Counted from the first letter of the stretch, positions 39,951 to 50,220 are shown. The stretch: 64,000 nt of DNA from Pseudomonas congelans (GCF_900103225.1 NZ_FNJH01000002.1:1-64000), one strand, 5' to 3'. Notes: a model not told the origin generated them from the letters alone. A program made the numbers and translations.

Positions 39951-42167
39951 TCAATCACGCCAGAAGCGCCGTTGCGCGCGCTCGGCCTGTGGCGCTCCGA
40001 ACGTACCCAGTCGCAGCCGCACAGCGCCCAGCTCGGCACTGTCGAAACTGGCGATGCCCAAGCCTCGATAGCGCGCCATGACCAACGGATGCGGATGACC
40101 GAATGCGTTGTTGCGGCCACGGGAAATCAGCACGCCAACCGGTGCCACGGCGCGAAGAAATGCTTTGGACGACGAGGTCCGGCTGCCGTGATGCGGCGAC
40201 TGCAACCAGTGGGCACGAAGGTCGAAGCCGCTGTCGATCGCCGCGCGCTCGGCATTCACGTCAATATCGCCCGCCAGCAGCAGACGCTCGCCACTGGCGT
40301 CGACGCTGAGGATGCACGAGGCTGGATTGCCGTCAGGCCCCTGCTCCCAGCGCCACGTGGAAAACACCACGCCATCCCACTCCCAGCGCGCACCGCTCTC
40401 GCACAATCGGGCGTCGAGTTGCGGCGCGAGCCTGGCCAGCTCGCCGCCCAGGACCTGGCTCACCGGAAAAGCCTTATGAACCGCCGCTGCACCTCCGGCA
40501 TGGTCCGCGTCGGAGTGGCTGATCAACATCAGATCGAGATGGCGGACACCTGCCTTGCGCATGGCGGGCACGACCACGCGCTGACCGATATCGAACTCAC
40601 CGAAACGTGGACCTGCGTCATACAGGAGTGTGCGTTTGCGGGTGCGCAGGAGGATGGCCAAGCCCTGCCCCACATCCAGCTGCAACACCTCTACCTGACC
40701 TTCAGGCACTGATTCGAGCGGCGGAAAAACGCACAGTAACAACAACGGCCAGCCCAGCGGACGCATGGGCACGCCTTTGGGCAGCAACAACAGCAAGGCC
40801 CCGAGCAGACTCAACCACCATGCCCAGACCGGCACCGCACTGGGCAGCCAGGCCGGCAATGCGGCGGCCACCGCACCGAGGAATACGAACAGCCACTGCA
40901 GCGCCCCGCCCGCCAGCCACAGCAGACCTTCCCCGATCACAGGGACTGGCAGCAACAGCGTCCCGAGCAATGCCGGAGGCAGGACGATCACGCTGACCCA
41001 AGGCACGGCAAGCAGGTTGGCGAACGGGCCGCTGAGGCTGATCGGCAGGTTCAGCGCCAGCAGAATCGGCAACAAGCCAACGGCGATCAGCCATTGCGCC
41101 CGTGTCCAGCTTTGCCACCAGCTCCAGGCGCCGAGACGTCCACTGAAAATCAGGATCAGAATGCCGACCGCTGCGAACGACAGCCAGAAACCCGGCTGCA
41201 GCGTCACCAGCGGCTCGAAGATCAGCACTGCGTTGAAGGACAGCAACAAGGGCCAGACCACGCCCAGGTGCCGAAAACGCAAGCGCCACAGCAGCACCAT
41301 CGCGACCATCACACAGGCGCGCCGGACCGGCACCTCGAAACCGGCCAGCAGTCCGTAGCCCAGTGCAGCGCTGAACGCCAGTGCACACGCCCACGGCAGC
41401 CAGGGCAAAAAGCGTGGCCACAGCCCCCAGCGCGCCAGGCCTGCGACCAGCGCGTAAATCACCCCGGCCAGCAAACCGATGTGCTGGCCGGAGATGACCA
41501 GTAGATGCACGGTGCCGGTATCCTGCAACACCTGCCAGTCGGTGCTCGACAGTCCTGAGCCATCGCCCAGCACCAGCGCCGCCAGACCGCCCTCCCGGCC
41601 CTGCGCATCGACCGCCAGCAGGCGCTGACGAATGGCATCGCGCCAGGCGGCGCGTGCGGGTGCCAATAGCTGACCATCCACCACCGTGCCGGTGGCACCG
41701 ATGCGCTGCGCCAGCAACCACGCCTGATAGTCGAACGCATCGGGATTGACCAGCCCGGCCGGCCGCTTGAGTTTGATCGCTATGCGCCAGCGCTCGCCGC
41801 TGTTTACGGGCTGGCCGCCGTACCAGGCCACCCGGATTCGCGCTGGCAGCCTGGCACGCCGTGACCAGGCCCCTTCCAGTTCAAAACGCACCACACCTTC
41901 GGCGACACTCGGCAAGCCGACCACCTTGCCCTGCACCCACAAAGTCCGACCATCGAGACGCTGCGCCAACCGGTCACCCAGCGCCCACTGCGCCGAAACG
42001 CAGGCCCAGGTGAAACCGAGCAGGAACAACGCCAGCGGATAGGTACGGAACGGCAGTAGCATCAACGCCATTATCGGCATCAGCAGCAATAGCCAGGTCG
42101 GCGGCAGTGCCGGTAGAAAGCGCAGGGCAAGCAGCCCGAACGCGAGCGCGATCATCCCTGTGCGCAT
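39951..42167 (-). CDS. comEC: ComEC/Rec2 family DNA uptake channel
   Basis: The 738 residues hold an N-terminal DUF4131/OB-like part, a multi-helix competence domain (about 200-480) and a C-terminal metallo-beta-lactamase domain with HSDADHAGG near residue 549. Members carry single-stranded DNA across the inner membrane in natural transformation. The gene is full length, with no break seen. Natural competence of P. syringae is not well established, so its use is uncertain. It precedes exbB by 81 bases. Confidence 0.93.
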   Translation of the reverse strand: MRTGMIALAFGLLALRFLPALPPTWLLLLMPIMALMLLPFRTYPLALFLLGFTWACVSAQWALGDRLAQRLDGRTLWVQGKVVGLPSVAEGVVRFELEGAWSRRARLPARIRVAWYGGQPVNSGERWRIAIKLKRPAGLVNPDAFDYQAWLLAQRIGATGTVVDGQLLAPARAAWRDAIRQRLLAVDAQGREGGLAALVLGDGSGLSSTDWQVLQDTGTVHLLVISGQHIGLLAGVIYALVAGLARWGLWPRFLPWLPWACALAFSAALGYGLLAGFEVPVRRACVMVAMVLLWRLRFRHLGVVWPLLLSFNAVLIFEPLVTLQPGFWLSFAAVGILILIFSGRLGAWSWWQSWTRAQWLIAVGLLPILLALNLPISLSGPFANLLAVPWVSVIVLPPALLGTLLLPVPVIGEGLLWLAGGALQWLFVFLGAVAAALPAWLPSAVPVWAWWLSLLGALLLLLPKGVPMRPLGWPLLLLCVFPPLESVPEGQVEVLQLDVGQGLAILLRTRKRTLLYDAGPRFGEFDIGQRVVVPAMRKAGVRHLDLMLISHSDADHAGGAAAVHKAFPVSQVLGGELARLAPQLDARLCESGARWEWDGVVFSTWRWEQGPDGNPASCILSVDASGERLLLAGDIDVNAERAAIDSGFDLRAHWLQSPHHGSRTSSSKAFLRAVAPVGVLISRGRNNAFGHPHPLVMARYRGLGIASFDSAELGAVRLRLGTFGAPQAERAQRRFWRD

Positions 42168-42269
42168 GGCGGTTCCTTGCAGCGGAAAGCCTCAAGGATC
42201 AGCGTGCCGGGGACATTTCGGAAGTGATGGTGTATTGCAGAATCTGAACAGCCGGCCTAGGCCAACGCT

Positions 42270-42292
42270 CGACCCGCCAGCCTGGCGGGTCG
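42270..42292 (-). terminator. Hairpin after the ABC exporter genes
   Basis: A perfect 9-bp inverted repeat (CGACCCGCC / GGCGGGTCG) with a 5-base loop, 11 bases past the permease stop. It lacks a T run, so it is a weak terminator or a 3'-end stabilising structure. Confidence 0.5.
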
Positions 42293-42303
42293 AAACCAAT
42301 GTG

Positions 42304-43092
42304 TTACTGACGCATACCGCGACCGCTCACCAGCAACCTTGCGCAGCCCATATAAAGCACGAAGGTCGCCACGATCATGAACGCCAGAGCGATGCTGATC
42401 TTGATGTCGGAGACGCCCAGGATGCCGTAGCGGAAGGCATTGACCATGTGCAGGACCGGGTTGGCCAGCGACACGGTCTGCCAGAACGGTGGCAACAGGT
42501 TGATCGAGTAGAACACGCCGCCCAGGTAGGTCAGCGGGGTCAGGACGAAGGTTGGAATGATCGAGATATCATCGAAGTTGCGCGCAAACACTGCGTTGAT
42601 GAAGCCCAGCAGCGAGAAAATCGTCGCGGTCAGCACCACCACCAGAATGGTCACGCCCAAGTGGTGCACTTGCAGATCGGTGAAAAACATCGACAGCATG
42701 GTGACGATGAAACCGACCATCAGACCACGCAGCACACCGCCCAGGGTGTAGCCGACCAGGATGGTGTGCGGCGAGACCGGCGACACCATCAGTTCTTCGA
42801 TGGAGTGCTGAAACTTGGCACCAAAGAAGCTCGACACCACGTTGCCGTAGGAGTTGGTGATCACCGACATCATGATCAGCCCCGGCACGATGTACTGCAT
42901 GTAGGTAAAGCCGCCCATGTCGCCAATCTGGCGACCGATGAGGTTACCGAAGATGACGAAGTACAGGACCATGGTGATGGCTGGCGGCAGCAAGGTCTGC
43001 GGCCAGATCCGCATGAAGCGGTGCACTTCACGATAGACGATGGTTTTCAGGGCAATCAGGTTGGGGCGCAACTCGCCGTTGGGTACGGTCAT
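42304..43092 (-). CDS. ABC-2 type permease (YadH-like)
   Basis: A 262-residue membrane protein with about six helices and the ABC-2 pattern (YLGGVFYSINLLPPFWQTVS). It resembles E. coli YadH. It overlaps the ATPase gene by four bases, so the two form one exporter. The substrate is unknown; relatives export polysaccharide or drugs. Confidence 0.92.
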   Translation of the reverse strand: MTVPNGELRPNLIALKTIVYREVHRFMRIWPQTLLPPAITMVLYFVIFGNLIGRQIGDMGGFTYMQYIVPGLIMMSVITNSYGNVVSSFFGAKFQHSIEELMVSPVSPHTILVGYTLGGVLRGLMVGFIVTMLSMFFTDLQVHHLGVTILVVVLTATIFSLLGFINAVFARNFDDISIIPTFVLTPLTYLGGVFYSINLLPPFWQTVSLANPVLHMVNAFRYGILGVSDIKISIALAFMIVATFVLYMGCARLLVSGRGMRQ

Positions 43093-44021
43093 ACCGCCAC
43101 CTTCGCGAGGTTTTTTTCCACCAGGGACACAAACAACTCCTCAAGGCGATTGGATTTATTACGCAGGCTCAAGACTTCGATGTTCTGGAAGGCGAGCTGG
43201 CTGAACAGCGCAGTGATGCCGACGTTCTTGTCGACCTGCACTTCCAGGGTGTGGCTGTCGAGCAGGCGGCAAGGGAAACCGGGCAATTGTGGCGCGCTCT
43301 GCCAGGAGGCTTTGAGATCGAGCACGAAAGTCTCGACGGTCAGGGTGCTGAGCAGCTGCTTCATGCCAGTGTTCTGCACGATCACCCCGTGGTCGATGAT
43401 GCCGATGTTGCGGCACAGCTGTTCAGCCTCTTCCAGATAATGCGTGGTGAGGATGATGGTGATGCCTTTGCTGTTCAGCTCGGTCAGAAAAGTCCACATC
43501 GAACGGCGCAACTCGATATCCACGCCTGCGGTAGGTTCGTCGAGGATCAACAGGCGCGGCTCGTGAATCAGCGCACGGGCGATCATCAGACGCCGCTTCA
43601 TGCCGCCGGACAGCGAACGTGAAGGCACATCGCGCTTTTCCCACAGCCCCAGTTGTGTCAGGTACTGCTCGGCACGCTCCTTGGCGATTTTCGCCGGGAT
43701 GCCGTAGTAGCCTGCCTGGGTGACGACGATGTCCAGGGTCTTCTCGAACTGGTTGAAGTTGAACTCCTGCGGCACGACACCGATGCAACGCTTGAGCGCA
43801 GCGGGCTCGCGATCCAGGTCGTGGCCAAAGATGTTCACCGTGCCGCTGGTCTTGTTGACCAGCGTCGAGATGATGCCGATGGTGGTGGACTTGCCAGCGC
43901 CATTGGGGCCCAGCAACGCGAAGAAATCACCTTCGGCGACGTCCAGATCGATGCCACTCAAGGCCTGGAAACCGTTGCCGTAGGTTTTGGTTAACTGCCG
44001 AATGGACAGAGCTGAAGACAT
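43089..44021 (-). CDS. ABC transporter ATP-binding protein (YadG-like)
   Basis: It has Walker A GPNGAGKST, signature LSGGMKRR, Walker B LLILDEPTAGVD and the switch His in TTHYLEEAEQL, with an extra C-terminal domain of about 80 residues. The start at 44021 (MSSALSIRQLTK) gives 310 residues. An in-frame ATG six codons upstream is possible; neither has a clear ribosome-binding site. It partners the permease directly downstream. Confidence 0.93.
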   Translation of the reverse strand: MSSALSIRQLTKTYGNGFQALSGIDLDVAEGDFFALLGPNGAGKSTTIGIISTLVNKTSGTVNIFGHDLDREPAALKRCIGVVPQEFNFNQFEKTLDIVVTQAGYYGIPAKIAKERAEQYLTQLGLWEKRDVPSRSLSGGMKRRLMIARALIHEPRLLILDEPTAGVDIELRRSMWTFLTELNSKGITIILTTHYLEEAEQLCRNIGIIDHGVIVQNTGMKQLLSTLTVETFVLDLKASWQSAPQLPGFPCRLLDSHTLEVQVDKNVGITALFSQLAFQNIEVLSLRNKSNRLEELFVSLVEKNLAKVAV

Positions 44022-44204
44022 ATCGGGATAGGTACTCATCAGAAAAAGGAATTGAAGATGACTGTAAGCAGCCGCCTGCCGTGACGACCCAGCCGCGCAA
44101 TGGTGCTCGGCTGCGCCGTTCAAGTACAGACACATCTGTTAATAGTAAATATCAAGCGGCGGACATGCGCCCGATCAGCCCTTTTACCTGTTCACATCAC
44201 ACGC

Positions 44205-44828
44205 TCAGGTCAATGGGGTCATGACGGCCTTGCGATAGGCCGGGCGCGTCTTGAGACGCTCATACCAAGCTTGGAGGTGAGGCAGCGGCGGACGTTCAAT
44301 CGGCATTTCAAACCAGCCGTAAGCGAAGCATCCCAGGGGAATATCGCCCATACCGAAAGCATCACCAGACAGATAAGGCTGTCGCGACAGCGCCTCATCG
44401 GCAACCAGCAGCAGGCTGTGCAGCGTCTTGATGCCTTGCTCGATGGCCGGCCAGTCCTGCTTGTCGGCCGGGGTACGTACTACGCCCCAGAACACCGGGC
44501 TGAACGGCGCGGCGATGGTCGAGCTGGTCCAGTCCATCCACTTGTCTGCGTTGGCGCGGGCCTGCAGATCTGCGGGGTATAAATCAGAGTCCGGGGCATG
44601 ACGGGCGGCCAGGTAGCGCACGATGGCGTTGGACTCCCACATCACGAAGTCGCCGTCTTCGATCATCGGAATCCGGCCGTTAGGGTTTTTCGCGCGATAG
44701 GCTGCTTCGTTGACCAGGCCGAATGCACCACCGGCGTCCTGCGTTTCGTAAGGTACGCCCACTTCCTCGGCAATCCAGAGTGCCTTGCGCACATTGCTGG
44801 AATTCTTCCGTCCCCAGATCTTGAGCAT
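44205..44828 (-). CDS. Glutathione S-transferase family protein
   Basis: A 207-residue protein with an N-terminal thioredoxin-like domain (WGRKNSSNVRKALW for glutathione activation, IPMIEDGDFVMWESNAIVRYL for binding) and a helical C-terminal half. The N-terminal Ser of SSNV is the likely active residue. Substrate unknown. It precedes the ABC exporter genes on the same strand across a gap of about 180 bases. Confidence 0.92.
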   Translation of the reverse strand: MLKIWGRKNSSNVRKALWIAEEVGVPYETQDAGGAFGLVNEAAYRAKNPNGRIPMIEDGDFVMWESNAIVRYLAARHAPDSDLYPADLQARANADKWMDWTSSTIAAPFSPVFWGVVRTPADKQDWPAIEQGIKTLHSLLLVADEALSRQPYLSGDAFGMGDIPLGCFAYGWFEMPIERPPLPHLQAWYERLKTRPAYRKAVMTPLT

Positions 44829-44990
44829 TGCGTTCCCCTCGCACTCGCTGATAAATAAAGGCTCACAGTCTACCCCGAAGCGGCGGCAACTTACTCGTCA
44901 ACCAGGGGTCACTATCGATGTCGCCCCACCACTGCCTGGCGACCAGTTCTTGATCGCTGCCACGGCGGCGGTCATCACGGAGGAATACTT

Positions 44991-47438
44991 ATGCTGTTGT
45001 TGTGGATTGTTGTGCTGGTCGTCGGCATCGCCTGGCTGGCTCATCGGCGAACCGGCCCGCTCCCGGCGCTCGGCGTGGTAGCTGTCTACCTGCTGGCCAT
45101 GGGTATTTTCAGTCACGCGCCAGGATGGCTGCTGACGGTGTTCTGGTTGCTCTGGCTGGCAGTGTTCGTACCGGTCATGCTGCCCGATCTGCGCCGCAAG
45201 CATTTCACTGCGCCGATGTTCAGCTGGTTTCAAAAAGTCCTGCCGCCGATGTCGCAAACCGAGCGCGATGCGATCGATGCCGGCACGGTCTGGTGGGATG
45301 GCGAGCTGTTCAGCGGTCGCCCGGACTGGGACAAGCTGCTGGCCTACCCTAAAGTCCAGCTGACCGAAGAGGAACAGGCCTTTATCGACGGGCCGACCGA
45401 AGAACTCTGCGCGATGGTCAGCGACTGGGAGATCGGCCAGGCTATGGACCTGCCGCCTGAAGCCTGGGCGCACATGAAAGCGCACGGCTTCTTCGCGCTG
45501 ATCATCCCCAAGGAATTCGGTGGCAAGGGCTTCTCCGCCTACGCCCACTCCCAGGTGGCCATGAAGCTGGCCACCCGCAGCGGCGACCTGGCCTCCACGG
45601 TAATGGTGCCCAACTCGCTGGGCCCGGCCGAGTTGCTGCTGCATTACGGCACCGACGAGCAACGCAATCATTACCTGCCACGTCTGGCACGCGGTGAAGA
45701 TATCCCCTGCTTCGCGCTGACCGGCCCGCTGGCCGGTTCCGATGCAGGTGCGATGACTGACACCGGGATCATCTGCAAAGGCCAGTGGCAGGGCGAAGAA
45801 GTCATCGGCCTGCGCCTGACCTGGGAAAAACGCTACATCACCCTCGGCCCGGTCGCTACCCTGCTGGGCCTGGCCTTCAAGGCCCACGACCCTGAGCACC
45901 TGCTCGGTGAAAAAGAAGATCTGGGCATCAGCCTGGCGCTGATTCCGACCGATACGCCCGGCGTGGAAATCGGCCGCCGTCACCTGCCGCTGGGCGCGGC
46001 GTTCATGAACGGTCCCAACTCGGGCAAGGACGTGTTCATCCCGCTGAGCTACCTGATCGGTGGTCAACCGATGCTGGGCAAAGGCTGGATGATGCTGATG
46101 AACTGCCTGTCGGTGGGTCGTTCGATCTCGCTGCCGGCAGTCGGCACCGGCGCTGCCAAGTACACCAGCCTGGTCACCGGCCAGTACGCGAAGGTGCGTG
46201 AGCAGTTCAACGTACCTATCTCCGCATTCGAAGGCATCCAGGAGGCACTGGCGCGAATCGGCGGCAACGCCTGGCTGATGGACAGTGCACGCATGCTGAC
46301 GGCCAATGCGGTCGACCTGGGCGAGAAGCCTTCGGTGCTCTCTGCGATCCTCAAGTATCACCTGACCGAACGCGGCCGCGAGTGTATCGGTCACGCCATG
46401 GACGTGCATGGCGGCAAGGGCATCATCATGGGCCCGAACAATTACCTGGGTCGCAACTGGCAAGGTGCGCCGATCTTCATCACCGTCGAGGGCGCCAACA
46501 TCCTCTCGCGCAACCTGATGATCTTCGGCCAGGGCGCGATTCGCTGCCATCCATTCGTACTCAAGGAAATGGCCCTGGCCGGGCGTGAAGACAAGCAGCA
46601 GGCGCTGATCGAGTTTGACAGCCTGCTGCTCAAACACATCGGCTTTGCGGTGAGCAATGCCGCCAGCACCTTCATTCTCAACCTGGGTTTTGGCCATTTC
46701 GAAAGAGCGCCGGGCAACAGCCTGAGCCAGGGCTACTTCCGGGCGCTGAACCGTCAGGCAGCAGCGTTCGCGATGCTGGCGGACTTGAGCATGATGCTGC
46801 TGGGCGGCGAGCTGAAACGCCGCGAACGCCTGTCCGCCCGCCTGGGTGACGTGCTCAGTCATATGTACCTGGCTTCGGCAGCGCTCAAGCGTTATCACGA
46901 CCTCGGCTCGCCGGACCACATGAGCCCGTTGTTTCGCTGGGCCATGGAAGAAAGCCTGGGGCATTCGGAACGTGCGATGGACGAGATCCTCAGCAACTTC
47001 CCCAACCGCATACTGGGCGGCGTGCTGCGTGCCGTAGTGTTCCCGTTCGGTCGCAGGCACAAAGGGCCGTCGGACAGACTGGACGCCGAAGTTGCCCAGG
47101 TACTGGGCCGCGCCAAGGGCGATCCGACGCTGGAAGAGTTGCTGGCCGGCTGCTATCGCCCGCAATCGGCAGACGACCCGGTCGGCGCACTGCAACAGGC
47201 CATCGACCTGCTCAGCGCTGCGTATCCGCTGCACAAGAAGCTGCAAATGGCTCTCAAGAGTGGTCAGGTCAAGCCGGACGCCGGCGAGCCTGTCATCGAC
47301 GCCGCATTGCGCATCGGTGTGTTGCAGGCCGACGAAGCGCAAACCCTGCGCACCGCCGAGGCAGCCCGCCGCAAGGTGATCGACGTGGATGATTTCGACA
47401 AGGAAGAACTGACCCTGGCAGCCGGCAAGATTCGCTGA
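44991..47438 (+). CDS. fadE: Acyl-CoA dehydrogenase FadE
   Basis: The flavoprotein for the first step of fatty acid beta-oxidation. It is 815 residues long, the size of E. coli FadE, with two N-terminal membrane helices before the dehydrogenase fold. FAD and substrate-binding stretches are seen at CFALTGPLAGSDAGA and DVHGGKGIIMGPNNYLGR. A long C-terminal helical extension follows. Divergent from the GST gene. Confidence 0.95.
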   Translation: MLLLWIVVLVVGIAWLAHRRTGPLPALGVVAVYLLAMGIFSHAPGWLLTVFWLLWLAVFVPVMLPDLRRKHFTAPMFSWFQKVLPPMSQTERDAIDAGTVWWDGELFSGRPDWDKLLAYPKVQLTEEEQAFIDGPTEELCAMVSDWEIGQAMDLPPEAWAHMKAHGFFALIIPKEFGGKGFSAYAHSQVAMKLATRSGDLASTVMVPNSLGPAELLLHYGTDEQRNHYLPRLARGEDIPCFALTGPLAGSDAGAMTDTGIICKGQWQGEEVIGLRLTWEKRYITLGPVATLLGLAFKAHDPEHLLGEKEDLGISLALIPTDTPGVEIGRRHLPLGAAFMNGPNSGKDVFIPLSYLIGGQPMLGKGWMMLMNCLSVGRSISLPAVGTGAAKYTSLVTGQYAKVREQFNVPISAFEGIQEALARIGGNAWLMDSARMLTANAVDLGEKPSVLSAILKYHLTERGRECIGHAMDVHGGKGIIMGPNNYLGRNWQGAPIFITVEGANILSRNLMIFGQGAIRCHPFVLKEMALAGREDKQQALIEFDSLLLKHIGFAVSNAASTFILNLGFGHFERAPGNSLSQGYFRALNRQAAAFAMLADLSMMLLGGELKRRERLSARLGDVLSHMYLASAALKRYHDLGSPDHMSPLFRWAMEESLGHSERAMDEILSNFPNRILGGVLRAVVFPFGRRHKGPSDRLDAEVAQVLGRAKGDPTLEELLAGCYRPQSADDPVGALQQAIDLLSAAYPLHKKLQMALKSGQVKPDAGEPVIDAALRIGVLQADEAQTLRTAEAARRKVIDVDDFDKEELTLAAGKIR

Positions 47439-47514
47439 TAGTCAGGTCGCACCACACAGCAGGCGCGTAGAGCTTTATACTCTCGCGCCTGTTTTTGCAT
47501 TTGAGGATTACCCA

Positions 47515-47925
47515 ATGGCCGACGCCACTCTCGATCACCAACTTGGCCTGCTGGCACACCTGCGCAGCATTCTGGTCGCGCTGGGCGAGGCCGAGCAGGT
47601 TCCGGAAGAAAGCCACGCGCTGTTCATGGAGCGTTTCGACGAACTGGTCGAGCTGCTGCCGCAGGATCCCATCGAAAGCCAGTACCTGGGTCAGGATATT
47701 CTTTGCCAGGTCATCCAGCGCTACCCGCAAATCGCGCATCTGGTACCGCGCGACCTGCTGTGGTTCTTCGCCGGTGACTGCCTGCATTTCATGCCGGATG
47801 ATGAAATCGAGCTGTATCAGGCGCTGGAAGAACGCCGCTACGAAGCCGAGCAGAACGAAGAACCGTTCGACTGGAATCAAGAGAAACAGCTGCTGAGCAT
47901 GTCAACACAGGGCAGCAAGCACTGA
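47515..47925 (+). CDS. PA2817 family protein
   Basis: An acidic, helical, soluble protein of 136 residues resembling the P. aeruginosa PA2817 family, which also lies near a fadE-type gene. No signal peptide or known catalytic motif is visible. It follows fadE by 76 bases on the same strand. Function unknown. Confidence 0.82.
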   Translation: MADATLDHQLGLLAHLRSILVALGEAEQVPEESHALFMERFDELVELLPQDPIESQYLGQDILCQVIQRYPQIAHLVPRDLLWFFAGDCLHFMPDDEIELYQALEERRYEAEQNEEPFDWNQEKQLLSMSTQGSKH

Positions 47926-48116
47926 GCATCGCCTGGCTTCAAGCCTGCTCCGGAGGTCATTTCGGGCAGGTTGCCTGTCTCCTCGCATAAATGCGCCGTA
48001 CCGCGCAACTCATCGATAAAAATGATCATTACGTACCGGCATTCGAATGAATTTATCGAATAAACAGGCATACCATGACACTTCGTATCACCTGATTAAG
48101 GAGTGCTCTCTCTCCC

Positions 48117-48971
48117 ATGACTCAATTTCGTAAAGTCCTGTCCATTCAAGCGGGTCAGCCAGCGTCCGATGGCGCGGGTGTCAAACTGACGCGCGTCTTC
48201 GGCGGGCGCGGCGTGGAGCAGTTCGACCCGTTTCTGATGCTGGACGAGTTCGGATCGGACAAGCCGGATGACTACATCGCCGGCTTTCCACCTCACCCGC
48301 ACCGGGGCTTCGAAACGGTGACCTACATGCTTGAAGGCCGTATGCGTCATGAAGACCATATGGGCAATGTCGGCCTTCTGCAGAGCGGCGGTGTGCAGTG
48401 GATGACTGCGGCACGCGGGATCATTCACAGCGAAATGCCCGAGCAGGAAGAAGGCACCATGCGCGGCTTTCAGCTTTGGCTGAACCTGCCGGGCAAGCAC
48501 AAGCTGAGCGACGCCAGCTATCAGGACATTCAGCCGGAACACGTTCCGAGTGTCACCACCCAGGCCGGTGTGCAGGTGGTGGTACTGGCCGGGCATTTCG
48601 ACGATGGCCAAGTGCGCCAGGCCGGGGCAGTACAGCGCCCGGACACCGAGCCGTTGTACTTCGACTTTGACATGCCTGCCGGCAGTCGTATCAACCCGCA
48701 AGTACCCGATGGGCACCTTGTGCTGCTGTACGTCTATGAAGGCAGTGTCGAGCTCGAAGGCAGCCCCCAGCCGATCGGTAAACGCCAAATGGCACGCCTG
48801 TCCGACAGTGGTGAAGTGCAGATCAGCAGCGCCGCCGGTGCGCGGCTGTTACTGATTGCAGGCAAGCCGTTGCGTGAGCCGATCGTGCAATACGGCCCCT
48901 TCGTTATGAACACCAAGGAAGAGATCGAGCAGGCGATTCGTGACTTCCGGGAAGATCGTCTGACCGCTTGA
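48117..48971 (+). CDS. Pirin family protein
   Basis: A bicupin of 284 residues with the metal ligands in PPHPHRGFETVTYMLEG and the His in HEDHMGN. Bacterial pirins include quercetin dioxygenases and regulators of central enzymes; the role here is open. A purine-rich AAGGAG stands 13 bases before the ATG. A strong hairpin ends the transcript. Confidence 0.92.
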   Translation: MTQFRKVLSIQAGQPASDGAGVKLTRVFGGRGVEQFDPFLMLDEFGSDKPDDYIAGFPPHPHRGFETVTYMLEGRMRHEDHMGNVGLLQSGGVQWMTAARGIIHSEMPEQEEGTMRGFQLWLNLPGKHKLSDASYQDIQPEHVPSVTTQAGVQVVVLAGHFDDGQVRQAGAVQRPDTEPLYFDFDMPAGSRINPQVPDGHLVLLYVYEGSVELEGSPQPIGKRQMARLSDSGEVQISSAAGARLLLIAGKPLREPIVQYGPFVMNTKEEIEQAIRDFREDRLTA

Positions 48972-49007
48972 TGACTTCGGTCACCGAGCCCTGCGCCCGC
49001 CGATCAA

Positions 49008-49032
49008 GAGACAGGGGCCCCTCCCCTGTCTC
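49008..49032. terminator. Hairpin between pirin and patatin genes
   Basis: A 10-bp perfect stem (GAGACAGGGG / CCCCTGTCTC) with a 5-base loop between two convergent genes. The T run is poor, but place and stability suit a two-way terminator. Confidence 0.65.
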
Positions 49033-49038
49033 GCCACA

Positions 49039-50220
49039 TTACTCCAGACGCAAAAAGCGCTTCAGCTCGGCACCCTGAGCAATCGCATCGTGACGACCCA
49101 GCTCGATCAATTCACTGCAATAACCTGACTCGAACAGCAGATAGCTCAGCACGCTGGCGCCGCTGCTCTTGGTCGCGCCCGGCCCGCGCAGAAATGTGCG
49201 CAATGCGGGGGGCAGTTCGCGGCGGTGGCGGGCTGCGATTTCATCCAGCGGACGACTCGGCGAAATCACCAGCACCTCCACCGGCTCCATGCCCGGCTGC
49301 CGGACCTGATCCTCGGGCAGCAACGCACTGGCGGTGTTCAAGCGTTCGAGCAGCTCGATATCGCTTTCCAGATTGTCGATGAACGTACTGTTGAGCATGT
49401 GGCCGCTGATCTGCGCCAGGCTTGGCTGAACACCGCGGGGTGCGCGGGGCGCCGGTCTTTCGGTTTTGAGGCCGCGCGGGTTGCCGCTGACGCCGACCAC
49501 CAGAACTCGATTGGCGCCCAGGTGCAGCGCCGGGCTGATCGGTGCCGACTGACGCACAGCTCCGTCGCCGAAGTACTCCTCGTCGAGCATCACGGGGGCG
49601 AACAACAAGGGAATGGCCGAACTGGCGAGCAAGTGATCCACGGTCAGTTGCGTCGGACGGCCGATGCGGCGATGACGCAGCCAGGGTTCGATCGTACCGC
49701 GGCCCTGATAAAACGTGACCGCCTGACCCGATTCGTAACCGAAGGCAGTCACTGCCACGGCACGCAAATGATGGGCTTCGATGGCGGCTTCGATTCCGGA
49801 CAGGTCCAGCCGCTCATTGAGCAGATCACGCAGGGGCGAACTGTTGAGCAAGGCAACCGGGATATTTCGCCCGAAACCCAGCAGGCTGCGGCCAAAAAAA
49901 CGACTGGCCTGATGAATCACCCCGGACCAGTCGCTGCGCAGCACCTGATGGCTGCGAAAAGACTGCCAGAATTCGGTCAATTGATGGATGGCAACTCGAA
50001 AATGCAGCGCGCCACTGGCGAGCTTGACCGCATTGATCGCGCCAGCCGAGGTACCGACGATGACCGGAAAGGGATTGGGCGAACCGGGCGGCAGCAGATC
50101 GGCAATGCCTGCCAGTACGCCGACCTGATAGGCCGCACGCGCCCCGCCACCCGACAAAATCAGCCCGGTTACAGGCTCGACATTACTTATTGCACTGTTC
50201 GTTACTGCGCGATCCTGCAT
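49039..50220 (-). CDS. Patatin-like phospholipase family protein
   Basis: A 393-residue acyl hydrolase. The oxyanion segment GGGARA is at 24-29, the nucleophile Ser58 is in GTSAG, and the catalytic Asp is in YFGDGAVR. It lacks a signal peptide, so it is cytoplasmic or membrane-associated. The substrate could be phospholipid. It follows the lipid A acyltransferase gene by 32 bases on the same strand, which hints at a shared envelope role. Confidence 0.9.
   Translation of the reverse strand: MQDRAVTNSAISNVEPVTGLILSGGGARAAYQVGVLAGIADLLPPGSPNPFPVIVGTSAGAINAVKLASGALHFRVAIHQLTEFWQSFRSHQVLRSDWSGVIHQASRFFGRSLLGFGRNIPVALLNSSPLRDLLNERLDLSGIEAAIEAHHLRAVAVTAFGYESGQAVTFYQGRGTIEPWLRHRRIGRPTQLTVDHLLASSAIPLLFAPVMLDEEYFGDGAVRQSAPISPALHLGANRVLVVGVSGNPRGLKTERPAPRAPRGVQPSLAQISGHMLNSTFIDNLESDIELLERLNTASALLPEDQVRQPGMEPVEVLVISPSRPLDEIAARHRRELPPALRTFLRGPGATKSSGASVLSYLLFESGYCSELIELGRHDAIAQGAELKRFLRLE

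Noticed and set aside
36805..44135. Transposon or phage remnants at points where order departs from P. aeruginosa
   Set aside because: No transposase, integrase, terminal inverted repeats or target duplications were found near kdsB-murB or between comEC and the ABC exporter genes; ordinary rearrangement or deletion is enough.
44898..47342. Open frame of 814 codons opposite fadE
   Set aside because: It lies fully antisense to fadE, its protein is rich in His, Gln, Arg and Val without any domain pattern, and it is explained by GC-rich codon bias.
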